A stretch of 64,000 nucleotides of DNA from positions 1-64,000 of the forward strand of contig CAUJNA010002124.1 in assembly GCA_963377175.1 (NCBI GenBank), written 5' to 3'. Below, piece after piece: positions 43,941 through 57,068 of this stretch. Within the stretch, counting starts at the first letter, position 1. Each line of letters starts with the position of its first letter. The stretch comes from Effrenium voratum. Lineage: Eukaryota; Sar; Dinophyceae; Suessiales; Symbiodiniaceae. The notes beneath the pieces are model-generated. The model worked only from the letters and a program-made list of their open reading frames with translations, was not told where the DNA came from and made no database searches. The translations under genes and the position numbers were made by a program.

Positions 43941-46900
43941 GACAAAGTGGAGACCAAGATCATCGATGGCAAGGCGATTGCTGCCTTGGCGGCAGCCTTG
44001 GTTGACTGGCACTTTGGACAGCTACAAGCCATGTGCGTACAAGCCATGTGCGCCTGCGTGGCACTGGCGAGGTCCGAGCGGAAGTCAAAGACTTGACTGC
44101 AACTTGCCACCAAAATATAGTCGCCCGCTTCGAGCGTTGTCTCTAGAGGAAAACAGGAAGTGTTTGGACTTGACAAAGTGACTACAATGGACGTCTAGAC
44201 AGCGTCTGCAGTCACACCCTCTGACCTCTAGCCTGAACATGCGCCTCTCAGCTAATGGGGGGCTATGCGAGTGATCCGGTGTGAGCGTCTTCCACGTAAT
44301 CGAGGCAGCTTTGAAGTCAGAGAAGGTGACCCCGGGCCTGGCCATGATCTTGGTGGGCGAGCGTCAGGATTCCCAATCCTATGCCCGGGGCCCCAAGAGT
44401 AGCGGCAGCGCCCCGGAGGTGCTTCGCAGGGTGAGCTTCCATTTGATGTGTTTATCACAAAGCTGGCGCCTCAAGAGGCTTAGGAAGGGAGTTGAATGGC
44501 AACCAGAGACCTTCCTGTCTCAAAGGCAAAATTCAGGAGCACACCTCAAGCGTGTTGCGGATACCTCTGCTGCAGGTGAAGAACAAGAAGAAGGCGGCCA
44601 CTGAGGTGTGGGCTACGAAGAGAAACACCGACGGGGTTTCCTTGGGCCGAGTAGCGGGGGTTCTGTACAGAATGGGAAGTGCGGCTGCAAAGGCATCAAC
44701 ATGTAGAAGTTCCACTTGAGGTGTTACGTAAGGGCCAAAGTCATTCTGTTCGACCCGCAGGTCGACTTTCATGTCGTAGACATCCACCTGCCGGAAAGTG
44801 TTACGCAGGAGGAGCCTCGCTCCTGATCGGGGCAAAAGGGTCATGTTGCAATGTTTTATGCGACAAATGAGTGCTCTGTCTTATTGTAAACGCTTCGCGT
44901 TGCCCGCCTCGGCTGGTCCGCTTTTGGCTGGTTTGAGGTGTATACTGTGTTTTAGTTCGCCTTCAAGTGTTGCGTTTGTTAGAGCGAGTGAGTCGGCGCC
45001 GAAATGCGTGAGCTGGTTGTAGAGGGTGGGTGCATGTCCGCGTAGGGCCAAGCGAAGGTGCAATTTTTTTAGGGAATCTGACTTGTTTCTGGGTGAAATT
45101 TTCAGGTTTGTAGAGCGGACTTTGACCGGTTTCTTCGGTTGCGAGGGGTTCTGGAGGGGGTTCGGCCGCTTTTAAGGGGAATTTGACCGGTTTCTTGATT
45201 TGACTGGTTTCTAGGGAGTTTTACCGGTTTTTAGGGGGAATTTGACTGGTCTCTAGAGGGGAGTTTGACCGGTTTCTAGACGTGATTTGGAGGGGATTTG
45301 ACGAGTTTCAATTGGTATTCTTGGGGATTTGATTGGAGTTGGACCGGTTTTGAAACAGAGTTGGTGTTAAAAGCGGCAGATGCCAAACGTAGTGCGCCGT
45401 TGCTCTTTGTGGCTGAGACAAGTGCCTCGCCCACGGCAGGAGCTGCTGCTGGAGCTGGAGAAGCTGAATGCCGACCCTCAGGCATGTGGGGACGTTGCCA
45501 ATCCTTCACCATCAATGATACTCAATAAACTTTGGGTTTTGTTCGGTGTGTTTTCTGTTTCGTTTCTTGGCCACCAATCACGCGACCGCTCAGAGGGCCG
45601 CCCGCCGGGCTTCACCATGGGCAACGGAGAGCAGCTAGAGCTGTTGCGGTGTAGTGCGTTTGCCTGAGGTGCATGGCATCTTGGTGCAGCTCCCTTTGCC
45701 CGCGCACATTGATGAAGCTGTAGTGTTGAAGCGCATCCGAGTGGACAAGGACGCGTTTTGGACAAATTCCGACATTTGTCACTTCTCATATTTCCTGGGC
45801 CGGTGGTGCATGTAGCTGTAGATCAATTCTAAGTCGCGACCTAGCCTCTCCTTGATATCTGGCTAAGTCTGTACTGCTTGAGTGGCTGCCTCTTGTGAAG
45901 CCATTCTGTGGTTCATGTTTGTCTGAAAGGCCATAGCCTAAGTGGCACTTTCAGGCGACCGACTACTTATGCTGCTGCCAAAGGCAACAAGCCACACACG
46001 CACTTCAGACTGTGCAAAACACATACAACTTCGAATCACCATGCCAATCCAACATCTGAGCCTGGTTGGTTTCGCAGGATGCGGACGGGTTTGCAGCCGA
46101 AAATGCTCCCTGGCAAAAGCTGGGAAAAGTCGTGGCACTGTTGATTCTCAGAGTTGGGACCGTCCTCTCAAGCAATTGTGCTTCGTGTGGCTCTGCAACT
46201 TGCCGTGCTCTGTGAACTCAATTAATGTTGGTGGTTGTCTGCTTTGCTCGCCTTCACTTGTTGAAAAGCCAGTTGGTCAGTCAGTTAAAGAGACACACAC
46301 ACGCGACTGTTGAGAGCATGGCATTGCATACAGCTGGCGCAGGTTGGCAATCTTTGCCTCAAAGGAGATCCGCTGGCTGTGCCGCACACAGACAAAGGTC
46401 CTCTTGAGAGATGTCTGGGACTTCCCCAGCTTAAAGATGAACCCTTTGGGCACTTTGGGCTCGGAATGCGACTTGCTGCTCGCGGTCACCTTCCATCGCC
46501 CTCTGTTTGGCCTCAGCAAAAGGAACCGAGGCTTTTCTCAGCTATTGATGGAGTACTCGGCATGCGCAAGGGAGAACAAATTTGATATAGAAGTTTCTGT
46601 CAAGTATCCTGTCTCACATGGGCGTGTCTTTTTTGCGGGACCTTTGGAAAGTGGTGGTTTCCTTGTGCTGTCTCTTCAAAACCCGGGTACCGAGCCTCAA
46701 AACCAAGCGGGCTGCTGCCCGAGGTGCCTTGCACCCCGGCGGGTTGCGTGGAGCTCCTGCAGCGCAGCGGCGTCGAGGTGGCGGGGAAGAGCGCCGTGGT
46801 CCTCGGCAGGCGCGGAGTTTTGGTCGCGACGTCGGCTCTCCGCAGCGCGGGCTGGTCGAAGACAGGCAAGCGACACGAGTCAAGCAGGATGGGGTTTCTC

Positions 46901-47909
46901 AAAATTGGGGACTCCTATTTTGAGAAACATTCATGTCTCACAGAGGTTTTGGCATTTTTTTTGCAAGCAAAGACTGGTGCAAGAGAGTCTGGACTCATTC
47001 GGCGAACGTGTTTGCCTGACAAAGCACAATCAAGCCACCAAGCAAACAATCCAACCAAGGAAGCAAGCAATCAATCGAGCAGCAAAGTTCTAGTGGGCTA
47101 ATTAGGAGTCACACAATTTAGTCGCTTAGCGCATGTAAAACACGAAGCAGCTCCAAGTACTCCGTCGAGAGTTCTATTTGCACAGAGTAGACACAAGCAC
47201 AAAACACGCACGCACACACACAGAGCATACACAGAGAAATACACACATGCGTATACATTCAAATGTGCATGATTTGGATATTATGTTACATTTCATTATT
47301 ATACTATACTGTATATGTATATATATATACATATATATATATATATACACATAGAAATACATACTGCATGGGTTTAAAGCCTCAAGAGCATGAGGACACA
47401 GTGGCATGGGTGAGGTCCAACTTGGTGGGGATGCCGGTGGCGCAAATGCTTTTGTCCCTCGATGCCACGGTTACTGTGTGCCACTCCCACACTGCCGACC
47501 TCTCGCGACACCTTCGTGACGCTGACATCGCCCCTCGGAGGTGATCGGCTTTTTGTAGATGCTTGCTCAATGTAATGGATCTTTGTTGAGTAGATGGATC
47601 CAATGAGGATGGGCTGTTCCGGAATTTACGAAGACGGTCCCGGATTGCGGACTGGTCAACTTCAGTAAGCGGGTTGTTCTCTGAGTCTGATTGCAACTTG
47701 CCTGCCACCCATCCAAAGCACTGCTCCGGACATCTTGAGCTCACTCCCCTGAGTCCTCGGTGGCTCACACCTGAGGTTGTGGCAGCCATTGGCAATGCTG
47801 AGTTTGTGCGCGTGAGCCTCAGAGTTGGCAAAGCACAAGCGCACACGCCCCAGAAATTTTCAAACACGAAACTCAACCGGGAGTGAGATCGCGAGAGTGA
47901 GAGAAAGGG

Positions 47910-47941
<32 letters not shown>

Positions 47942-50341
47942 GGACATATGCATCATGGTTTTGCTACTCGTAGAACTCCCAAGCAATCAGCTGTCGCCTT
48001 TGGGCTGGTCCGCGCTGAGGTGGCGAATGGCTGAAGCCTGGCTGCGTGGTGATCGATGTTGGTATCAACTCGGCACCTTGGATGTGAGCTGGGTTTGAAC
48101 TTTACTAGGGAATCCTTTGGTGGACATCATTTAGGCGGGATTCATGTCCACCAATCACTGGAGGTTCCCCATTGAAATTCATAGCAAATTGAGATCCCTT
48201 CTCTGCATAGACCAGTATGTGTCGCAAGCGTGCGGAGCGGTACAGGGGCGCCAACAAAGTCTTCTTTGCAAGTGGGCAGACCATGGTGACAGGGGCACCA
48301 ACAGTGCCATCTTGATGTTTGCAGGGGGAGAGCATCTGCTCTGTATTTACAACATGCCTTGCCATGCCTTGCAATGTAAAGGTCATGCTTTTATGTTGCA
48401 TCTAGCTGGACGTTGGTGTTTGGCACTATGCAGAAGACAAGAAGTCGGAACGACTTTGCTGCATGTTCATCGCATGTCAACAGATCGATGACGCCACGAA
48501 GAAAGCTGGCTACCGCCTGGTGCGCGCCCCAGACGTTGGGATCAGAGTCAATGCTCGGGGCAAAGGGGTGTGTTTCAAAATTAGGGTTTTTTTAGGAGTG
48601 GTGTTTATTTTAGGATTCATTTTCTTTTTTTGTTTTTCCGCTTTGTCTTTTGGGGATGTTTTTTTTCGCTTTTGGCTTTTTGGCTTCTTGGCTTTTTGGC
48701 TTCTTGGCTTCTTGGCTTTTCGGCTTCTTGGCTTCTTGGCTTTTTGGCTTCTCGGCTTCTGGGCTTTTTGGCTTCTCGGCTTCTGGGCTTTTCGGCTTTT
48801 TGTTGGTTTAGGCGCTTTTGGTGGCTTTTTGGCTTTGGCTTTTCGCATCCTCTGCATTCCCAGTTCCTCTTCGGCAGGTGGCGTTTTGGCTTTTGCGTTT
48901 ATGCGGCTTTTGGCGGGCTTTTCGCATCCTCTGCTTTCACAGTTCCTCTCTGGGCTTTTTGGCTGTTGCACCCTTTCATTGGTTTTTGGATTTGGCTTCC
49001 CCTATTTGAATCAACACTTCTTCAACAATCATCATGTGGTGCTGCCCCCCCAACCCATGCGCTACTTTTTAGATTTCTTGCAGAGATTGAATTGCACCCC
49101 TATTTGAATCATCACTTTTTCGAGCGTCCAATTTCGCGAGAAAATGCTGCAAAATACGAGATTTTAGGTAATCTGTGTAATCCATGTATGTCTGTATGTA
49201 TGCACTTCTTCGAACATGATAGGGGAAGCCACCCCCGCCAACCCTCCCGTTGCCTTCTAAATTCTATCGCACCCTTTCTTGACGGAAGACATCATGGGGG
49301 GCCCCCCCAACCCCCCCGCTACGTTTTAGATTTTCTACAGAGATTGAATTGCACCCCTAGTTGAATCATCAATTCTTCGAACATCATGGGGGGGCTGCCG
49401 CCCCCGCCAACCCCCCCTACTTTTTAGACCTTTTGCAGAGATTGAATTGCACCCCTATTCGATTGATCACTTCTGCGAACATCATGGGGGGCTGCCTTCC
49501 CCCCAACCCCCCCGCTACTTTTAGTGATTTTTTACAGGGACTGAAATGCCCTCCTATTTGAATCATCAACCTGCCAGCTACTTTTCGATTTTGTTACCCA
49601 CGATTTGTTGGTGATGCTAGGGATGTTGGTCGGACATGCGGGGGATGTTGAAAACGATGCTGGGGATGTTGACGGGCTAGTGTAAAATACGCAAATTTCG
49701 CGAGAAAATGCTGTAAAATACGACATTTTACTGGCCCGGACGAAAAACGAAAAAAATAAAAACAAATCAACAAAAATCAGAAAAAAACAAAATCCGCACC
49801 TTCTTTTTTAGGTGGTTGGCCTCCTTTGGTTTCAATTTAAACGATCCAAAACGGGGTCCCCTTTGTTAGGCAGACTCAAGCTGGTCTCTGGTGTGTGTCG
49901 CAGGTGGGCGATGTGAATTACGCAGAAGCTTTGGGGGCCGCTCACCGGCAGTTGGAAGATGGCATCGTCAGTGTCGGGATGTTGTTTGCTTTGCCAGTGT
50001 GAAACTAAAGCATCATGTGGCTTGACAAGGGCTTCCAAACTGCTATTGCAGTACAACAAGCATGCGGCGAGATTGGGAGGACTTTCAGCATCGATGCACT
50101 TGTATCTCTTGACTGGGGAGCGTGTTTAGGTGGCCTCGCTGATCACCCCTGTGCCTGGCGGAGTTGGACCCATGACCATCGCCCGGCTCCCAGCGAAGGC
50201 GTCAGCGGGCACTGCTCGCCTGTTCGCTCGCTTGAGGCCATGTTGCTGCGGAACACGCTGAGCCTGGCGCGGCAGCGGAGCGGCCTGGGCCGCCTGCCGC
50301 TGCGGCGGGAGGTGCCGCTGTTGGAGCCCGGCCCGGCATGA
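43941..50341 (+). CDS. folD: Methylenetetrahydrofolate dehydrogenase/cyclohydrolase (FolD/MTHFD), copy 1
   Basis: Seventeen exons: 43,941-43,988; 44,072-44,098; 44,305-44,382; 44,576-44,605; 44,761-~44,817; 45,440-45,481; 45,669-45,749; 46,078-46,104; 46,343-46,378; 46,724-46,809; 47,415-47,529; 47,776-47,809; 48,020-48,072; 48,484-48,519; 49,904-49,927; 50,130-50,180; 50,237-50,341 (TGA). They interconvert 5,10-methylene- and 10-formyl-tetrahydrofolate with NADP. Landmarks: [13 protein letters not shown] then VKNK (Y-x3-K, catalytic Lys), [30 protein letters not shown] (Rossmann loop), [25 protein letters not shown]. All catalytic residues are present. Most introns start with GC, one with GA. 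Exon 1 (targeting sequence) was not found, so the start is unknown. It ends LLEPGPA-stop, 1.0 kb before copy 2. Confidence 0.9.
45110..45355. repeat. TTTGACCGGTTTCTAG repeats in an intron
   Basis: About seven diverged units such as GAATTTGACCGGTTTCT lie in the intron between FolD copy 1 exons at 44.8 and 45.4 kb. They are related to repeats at 21.9-22.1 kb. The corresponding copy 2 intron (53.0-53.6 kb) lacks them and holds a TA repeat instead. Confidence 0.75.
47286..47352. repeat. (TA)n/(TATG)n microsatellite
   Basis: A TA-rich simple repeat in a FolD copy 1 intron. A similar one (53,108-53,150) lies in copy 2. (GA)n is at 47,916-47,941. Confidence 0.9.
48665..48985. repeat. GGCTT(T/C)TTGG decamer array
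   Basis: Decamer array in the 1.4-kb FolD copy 1 intron 48,520-49,903. The minus strand is an open Lys/Ser/Pro-rich frame of 153 codons, an artefact. Same family as 31,470-31,680. Confidence 0.85.
49020..49565. repeat. G-run hairpin array, reverse orientation
   Basis: Four units with TTCGAACATCATGGGGGG, CCAACCCCCCCGCTACTTTT and AGATTGAATTGCACCCCTA: the reverse complement of the 17.6-18.9 kb family, here inside a FolD intron. Confidence 0.85.
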
Positions 50342-51370
50342 GGCAGGGAAGAGATGAGCGAGGACGAGAGGATGGGCTCAGAGGCCAAGGGTCCAACAGG
50401 GTGATCGCCCTCAGGCCGCGGTGCCCTCGCCATGAGCCATTCGACCAGCTCTTTGCAGACCTTTGAAGGTTTTGGCCCGGCTCTCCGCTCTGGACCAGAC
50501 ATGGGGCAACGTGTGTTCCCTACGGAGCTGCAAGGGTATACATTTTGTTCTGAGAGCTCTGAGGGCGTGTCGCAAGCTTCAGGGCGGTTTTGGCAAGCAT
50601 TGGAGGATGTGAACCCTAGATGCGTTTACACCAGTGGCTCATGGATTGCACAGGATTTTACAGTCGTCACACTCTCAGAGTCCTTCTCACAAGCTTTCCA
50701 GCGGCCTTTGCGGCTGGCAAATTGCTTTAAGGGCATGCGACGCCTCTAACTCGGGACCCTGTCTGATCAGGCGTAAAAAGCGGTGTATTCCTGGAGCGCG
50801 GATGAACATCGTGCTTGCCATTTGTTGCTTTTATTGGCATTTGCTGCCGGGAACTGCCCTCAACTGCGATGTACGTTTCCTAAGGATGCCTCGGACAATC
50901 TGATTTGGATCTGCAGATCAAAACCCCAGCGGACTATTGCGGGCCCCAGTTGACAGATAGGCAAGCACACATGACTTTGCCCGTAAGCGCTGCTCAAGTG
51001 GCCTTGAAACAAATGCAACTACCAATTGGATTCATCATTTAAGCGTTCCCTAGCGCTCATGCTGCGAGGGTTCCGGAAAGTACCCCTGGCTGAGGCTTTG
51101 CTCTGCAGCGCTTTTTGCTAACAACAGGCACTTCATTGCTGCCTGCAAGCATTGACAAATTAAACGATGGGCTTTCAAGACTATTTCGTCACCTCAGCTA
51201 CACCCTTGAGTGGAGCCTACTCAACGCGGAGCAAGACTGCATTGGGCACCGCAGGGTCCCTCCAGTTTCCAGATTTCTTGAAGTCCCCATCAGCCTCAGC
51301 ATGTCCATCGTCTATCCTCGTCTATCCTTTCAAAAAAAAGAGGGAGGTGCGTGTGTTCCGATTCGTTGCC

Positions 51371-53108
51371 ATGGCGTCACGCGCCATCGCCTACTCTGCC
51401 TGCGGGGCGATGCTGGCGCTGGGCGTGCAGAAGCTCCTGCGGGGGAAGAACCCTCAGGCCGAGTGGGATGAACGTGTGCAGTTGGCAAGGGATTGGATTT
51501 GTGATATCGGAAGTAAAAGTACTATTCTGCAAGGGCTTGCGCGGGTATCTGCGGGGTAGTCGTGCAACGGCCCTGGCAAAATCCTTGCCATCGAGAATCA
51601 ATGCCATGTCACCAGCACTGGCGTTAAGACGTGCACGTTCATGGAATGGATGTGGCTCCTTGATCAAGGCTTATGATGTCGGTATGTATGAGAACAGAGT
51701 TGCTCTGTTTGGTTTTGAAAGGAAAGGGTGTCCTTTCTCCATTGACGGGTCTCCTATGCTCATGCGCTGGTTTCATATGCGTGACCCCTTCGTTGACTTG
51801 CGACTGCAGGTGCAGCAAGAGAGGGTGGAGACGCAGCCTATCGACGGTAAGGCCATCGCTGCTGAGGCAGGGCGCTTTTCGGGCTTCATTCGGATGGATC
51901 AGCTGTCTAAATCTGCTTCTGAGTTGTTGGTGATCTAGGGTTTTGCCTTGTCAGAAATATTCGCATGACTGTCTATTGTCCAAACGAGCACGCCCTTTTC
52001 TGGCAGTTCATGTGTTTATGTCACTTCCCAACGTCAATGTCGATCAGTTATTTTTTTTGCTCAACTCGAACCGTGGCAGTTCACAACACTCGCAAGTTTG
52101 GTCGCTGGGACTCAATGCGCCCTTGCGACGCAGGTGCGCAGCGAGATCAAGAAGTACACAGCGCCCGTCTCAGCATTGGCTTAAGCTGCAAGTGAAGCAC
52201 GTCACTTTGCCCATGTTTGAGGCTGTTCTGTCGTGTCTGCCATGTCAAACAAATCTTGAAGCATCACATCACACGACAACAATCAGCAGCAAAGCACCAC
52301 ATCACATAGGCGGTTTTGTCGAGTTGCATTGGATTGGAACTTCTTGAACGTGTCATGGTTTTTCTCATTTGTTTTTTGCAATTTTCCTCACAAGATTGCT
52401 GATGTAGTTGCAGAGAAGCCTTCGACCATGCGCAACAACACACGCACACACACTTTAGACTCCCGGTTGCAAACTCAGCCTTTGAATCTTCGCTCCAAAA
52501 ATGGCGCGGCTCTCAGGATGATCTGAAGCGGCAGGGTGTCGTCCCCGGGCTGGCTGTGATCCTGGTGGGCTCTCGGAAGGACTCGCAGTCCTATGCCTCT
52601 TGGCATCCCACAACTAACGCAACAAGCAACAGAAAACAACAAAAACAGACGCTCAAGGGGCTTTTGGGCGTGCATGTGTGTGACCGACAAGAAGTTTATG
52701 GTATGGCTCGGGACCTCTAGGCTGCTTGTCGCTTGAATGTTTGGGAAGCCTCCGGCTGCTGTCAGAAACCTGAGGTCAGGAACAAGAAGAAGGCTGCCGA
52801 CGAGGCAAGTCTTTCAGTCTGATTCTGTGTGCGAGCCATCTCAATCTTGGCATGTTTGGACCAGCGCTCGTCTACGTTACTCGTGTTCGGAAGCCAAACT
52901 TATCTCTGATATGCACTATGTTGGCTTGTATGCGTGATGTTTCTCGCGCTTTGCCGTATAGGTTGGCTTTCACACCGTTGACGTCACTCTGCCGGAGACG
53001 GTCTCTCAAGAGGAGCTTGGCTACAGGCTTCAAGGCTTCAAGCCCAATGCTGACTTCATCGACATAGGCCTTGGACATATTTCTTTCATTTAGTTTGGCA
53101 CTGCCTAA

Positions 53109-53140
<32 letters not shown>

Positions 53141-56100
53141 CACATATGCTTTTGATAGGCTTAACAGTGACTTGAGGGGACTTACAACCATGGATTTGGT
53201 GGGTTACAACCAGGGCAAAGCTAACCACTTGGCCAACTCCCAGACCATCCAAGTAGGTGTTATTTGATGGTGCCCTAACAGATGGTGGACTCAAGATTCC
53301 GGCCAAGCTCTAAGCCAAAGAAGTGACCTCTTGGGACTGATCTTTCAGGTGCAAAAAGTGATGGCCGTTTTCTGTTCGAACATCAAGAGCTTTTCGGTTT
53401 CCCTAGTGGAATTTGGCTTGACGATTTTGAAGCCTCTTCCCTTCTGCGCCCAATACTATGCACACGGCCCAATCATTCATATTTGAGCTGCTGCGCTGCT
53501 TGGTGGCTTGTAGTGCCACGGCGCCCCTGCATGTCGGCGCGGTCGTTCCAACGGAAGGCTCATGTCTCCAGGATCTTCTTGCAGAGGTTGAGAAGCTGAA
53601 TGAGGACCCCCAGGCGGGCATCTGGCGGATGGCTCTCAGTTTTGGGATGATGGTAGCGAGCGGCTTCGATTCCAAGCTACAGACATGCTTGTTGTACAAG
53701 CCGACCAACGGTGAAACTTGCAAAGGTCAGATTGAGCAAGCTGGAAGTCATAAAAGGGGAAGCAAGCGTACTCAAAAGGAGGATTGATATATTTGCTTGG
53801 AGGTCTGTAGTTGCAATTGTATCCACCAGCTCAACCACACCTTGTCCCATAGCTGCTACGTCGCTGAAGGATTCTGACTGGGAAGTTTGAGTGCGGGGGG
53901 TTACTTGGGCTTCTCATCTCTCATGAGACAGGTCCATGCGATTTTGGTGCAGCTCCCGCTGCCAAAGCACATAGACGAAGCTCTGATCCTCAGAACCATC
54001 CGGGTGGACAAGGATCCGATGTGGGGAGGCTTCAGACAGAGGTTGCTTGTGCAAGAGCGAGGGAATGAGATGGCTGGGAGTCATGCGTGTCAAAACTACT
54101 GAATGCATCTCATGGTTTGCTTTGCGATTCACTGATGATTGACATAGTGATGAAGAATATGCATAAGGACAAGTTGGCATCATGAACACGGGTCAAATTC
54201 GCCATACAGATACTCAGAAGCCAAAGCAGCAATTCTTCTGCTTCTGCCTGGAAGGACGCTGACGGCTTCTCTGCGGAGAATGCATCTTGGCTTAGACCTG
54301 GTTGGCATCGATGAAGCAGATCTACCGAGTTAACAGACAAATTGGAGGATGAAAGTCTAAAGATGACAGAAGCATTCTTAAAAGCATTCTATTTCCATCG
54401 CTTCCTGTCCGCTAGACAATTGTTGGGTGGAACGTGAGCAACACCTTCCTTCACGTCTCGTCCAGAAATATAAGAGGCACATGACAAGCTGGACTAAGGT
54501 GAATCCGAAAGGCAAACAAGCTCCGATTTTCCCGGCCACGTCGACATAACTCGACATGGTCATTTCCCTGTAGCAAGAGCTGCGGAACACAAGCACACCC
54601 CAATGTTCACCCCGAGTTCATAAACTCCTAGTAATAGGGGGTGATGCCTCCAATAGTGACTCCCCAGGAAAACAACAAATAGGGGCACCCCCCTAGGGTT
54701 AATCTGGGGTTCCCATTGTGCCAGGTCGGCAACCTTTGCCTGAGAGGAGGATCACCGCCGCTGGCTGTCGCCGGCTCAGCCTGTGTGCTATTGCAGGTTT
54801 GTCCGCTTTGATTAGCTGAAATGCGCACTTTACAAGTAGATTGAGGTGGTGATTACTGGATAAGGGAGACATGTGCACATGAAGTCTTTGTCAAGCATGT
54901 CGATAGCAAGATGCTTTTTGACATGCAAATGTGTGTGTGTGTGTGCAAATGTTCAATTAGGGACCCTTTAGACATCATTCGGGCGATTCATGTCCCACCA
55001 CTTTGGGTTGCTGGTTCTCCCCATCATGGCCAATCGGTTTTTCCTGTTCATCTCCGTTAAAACCACAAAAATAATCCTGCAAAACGATGGGACGCCCAGC
55101 TGCCCGCTCGCTTGCCCAGGTGCCTTGCACGCCGGCAGGCTGCGTGGAGCTTCTCCAGCGCAGCGGTGTCGAGGTGGGGGGGAAGACCGCCGTGGTCATC
55201 GGCAGGCGGGGAGACGGGACTCGCACGACTGAACAACTGGAATGGGGGGTGTCCATTTTTTCAGTGGTCTTGAAGGGAGATTAAAAAGGAACACGGAAGA
55301 CTTTTTGGGGTGACACTTTTGTCCACTAACGTGGAACCTGGGGGGGGGGGGGGGGGGGGCTGGAAGGCGATTTTCCTTTTGGAGGACCCTCTGGCAGGTT
55401 GCATGTTGGCGAACCAGACGGTATCCGCCCTTCCCGTGCGTCTTGGCAGATACGAGGTCCAACATCGTGGGCATGCCTGTGTCACAGATTCTGCAGTCCA
55501 TGGATGCCACCGTTACGGTCTGCCACTCGCGCACACCCGACATGGTCTCGTGCATCCGAAAGGCGGACATAGCTGCTTGTCGGCACTCCGGACTTGTTTG
55601 CGCATGTCTGCACTCGGGGTGGTGCTGGCTTTTAGACAAAGACTACGAGTGGGTGGGTTCACGGGAGCTGGCATTCGTTTTGAGCCAGATAGCCAGCTCG
55701 TGGCTGAGGTCGTTGCTGCCATCGGCAAAGCGGAGTATGTTCGCCGCAACCTCATTCACGTCCCGCAGCCCCATTCAAGAGGGCCAGTAAAGTGTTTGTC
55801 GAAATCCACGCCGTGAGATTCCACTGAGTTGATACCTTCATCATTCATTCGTTTTGAGCAGAGCCTGCCTGGTCATCAACCGACCCCGGATAGTCCGGAC
55901 CCTCTCTTTCTCCCGAAGGTGGCGATTGGCTGAAGCCTGGATGCGTGGTCATTGACGTGGGCATCAATGCCGTTGCTGGGCTGCAGTTGACCTTCTGGCT
56001 GCTTTGTCAGGCAGAGCCATCAGCAAACATGAGTGCCAAGCACGTACCGTTGCCGGAAGGCCTTCGGGTATACATTGATTCAGTCTCTCATTGCGTCCCT

Positions 56101-56950
56101 TCCTGTCCTTTCAGTTTGCTACAAGGCTGTTGCACAGATTGGTTGTGTCCTTTTGGGGGACCGCCCCCCCCCCAAACAAATAATACAAAATCAAACAATA
56201 GATACAAACATGTTGGTTTTACTTTTCGTTTGCCCTTTAAACCACCCAAAAAGAACTACCCTCAGGAAAGACACGCGTATAAAGTGCAGCGCCGTTTCCT
56301 GCAACCAAGGTCGATGATGCCAGCAAGAAGCTGGGCTATCGCTTGGTCACGCCCCCAAGAGGATGTGTGGACTTGATCGGAGACAGGCTGCGTTGTGTCG
56401 CCAGCATTTTCCGAAGAATGGCACACTTGGCCAGCTTTTTGCCAAGGTTGGAGATGTAAACTTTGCGGAAGCGCAGGGGGCTGCTTGGCAAAGTACGAGA
56501 GGCAGACAGCTAGTTGCATCGTAGATTTAGGGGCCCGAGCGAGTGTTCCTTGGGGTGGCTGAGACTTGTCCTGAACCTTTGCTGCCAACAAACTCAGGTT
56601 GCATCCCGCATCACCCCTGTGCCTGGAGGGGTTGGCCCGATGACAATTGCGTGAGGCTTAGAGAAGGCTGGCTCACAGCCTGCTAAAGCTGGTGCATCAC
56701 CTCTGCAAAAAAGGGTTCTTGGGTCCTTGGCAATTCAAGGCTTTTCTTGCCGTCACTTGATGCTCGCGTGTGCTGGCTGAGGCTATGCTGCTGAAGAACA
56801 CGCTGAACCTTGCGCGGCACAGCATGAACCTTCCCCGCATCCCGCTGCGGCGGCAGGTGTCCCCTGAGGAGTCGACAGCTGCGCCGGCGGCGCGCGCCGC
56901 TGCCGCTCCCTGCCTGCATTTTTCTTGGGAGCCGGCAGTCGGCCTTGTGC
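51371..56950 (+). CDS. folD: Methylenetetrahydrofolate dehydrogenase/cyclohydrolase (FolD/MTHFD), copy 2
   Basis: Eighteen exons: 51,371-51,475; 51,810-51,866; 52,134-52,160; 52,517-52,594; 52,775-52,804; 52,962-~53,018; 53,572-53,613; 53,932-54,012; 54,255-54,281; 54,725-54,766; 55,120-55,205; 55,457-55,571; 55,709-55,742; 55,919-55,971; 56,310-56,345; 56,447-56,470; 56,598-56,648; 56,782-~56,950. About 350 residues, all in frame, with the same motifs as copy 1: Y-x3-K (Y then VRNK), [50 protein letters not shown]. The ATG at 51,371 gives an N-terminus with a hydrophobic stretch ([11 protein letters not shown]) that could be a targeting signal; an in-frame ATG also exists at 51,167. The last exon has no stop where copy 1 ends. 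It runs into an Ala/Pro-rich linker, and the true 3' end is uncertain. Confidence 0.9.
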
Positions 56951-57068
56951 CTGGTGTAAGCGTCGCATTGTTGCCGTCTGGAGAAGTATGCCGTGCAATG
57001 ACGGCTGGTGGCTTGCAGCTGGTCACGGCATTCGCTTCCCTGTTAACCCATGTTGACCCCTTGATTTC

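Noticed and set aside
48510..48971. Lys/Ser-rich histone-like protein on the minus strand
   Set aside because: Product of the decamer GGCTT(T/C)TTGG repeat inside a FolD intron.
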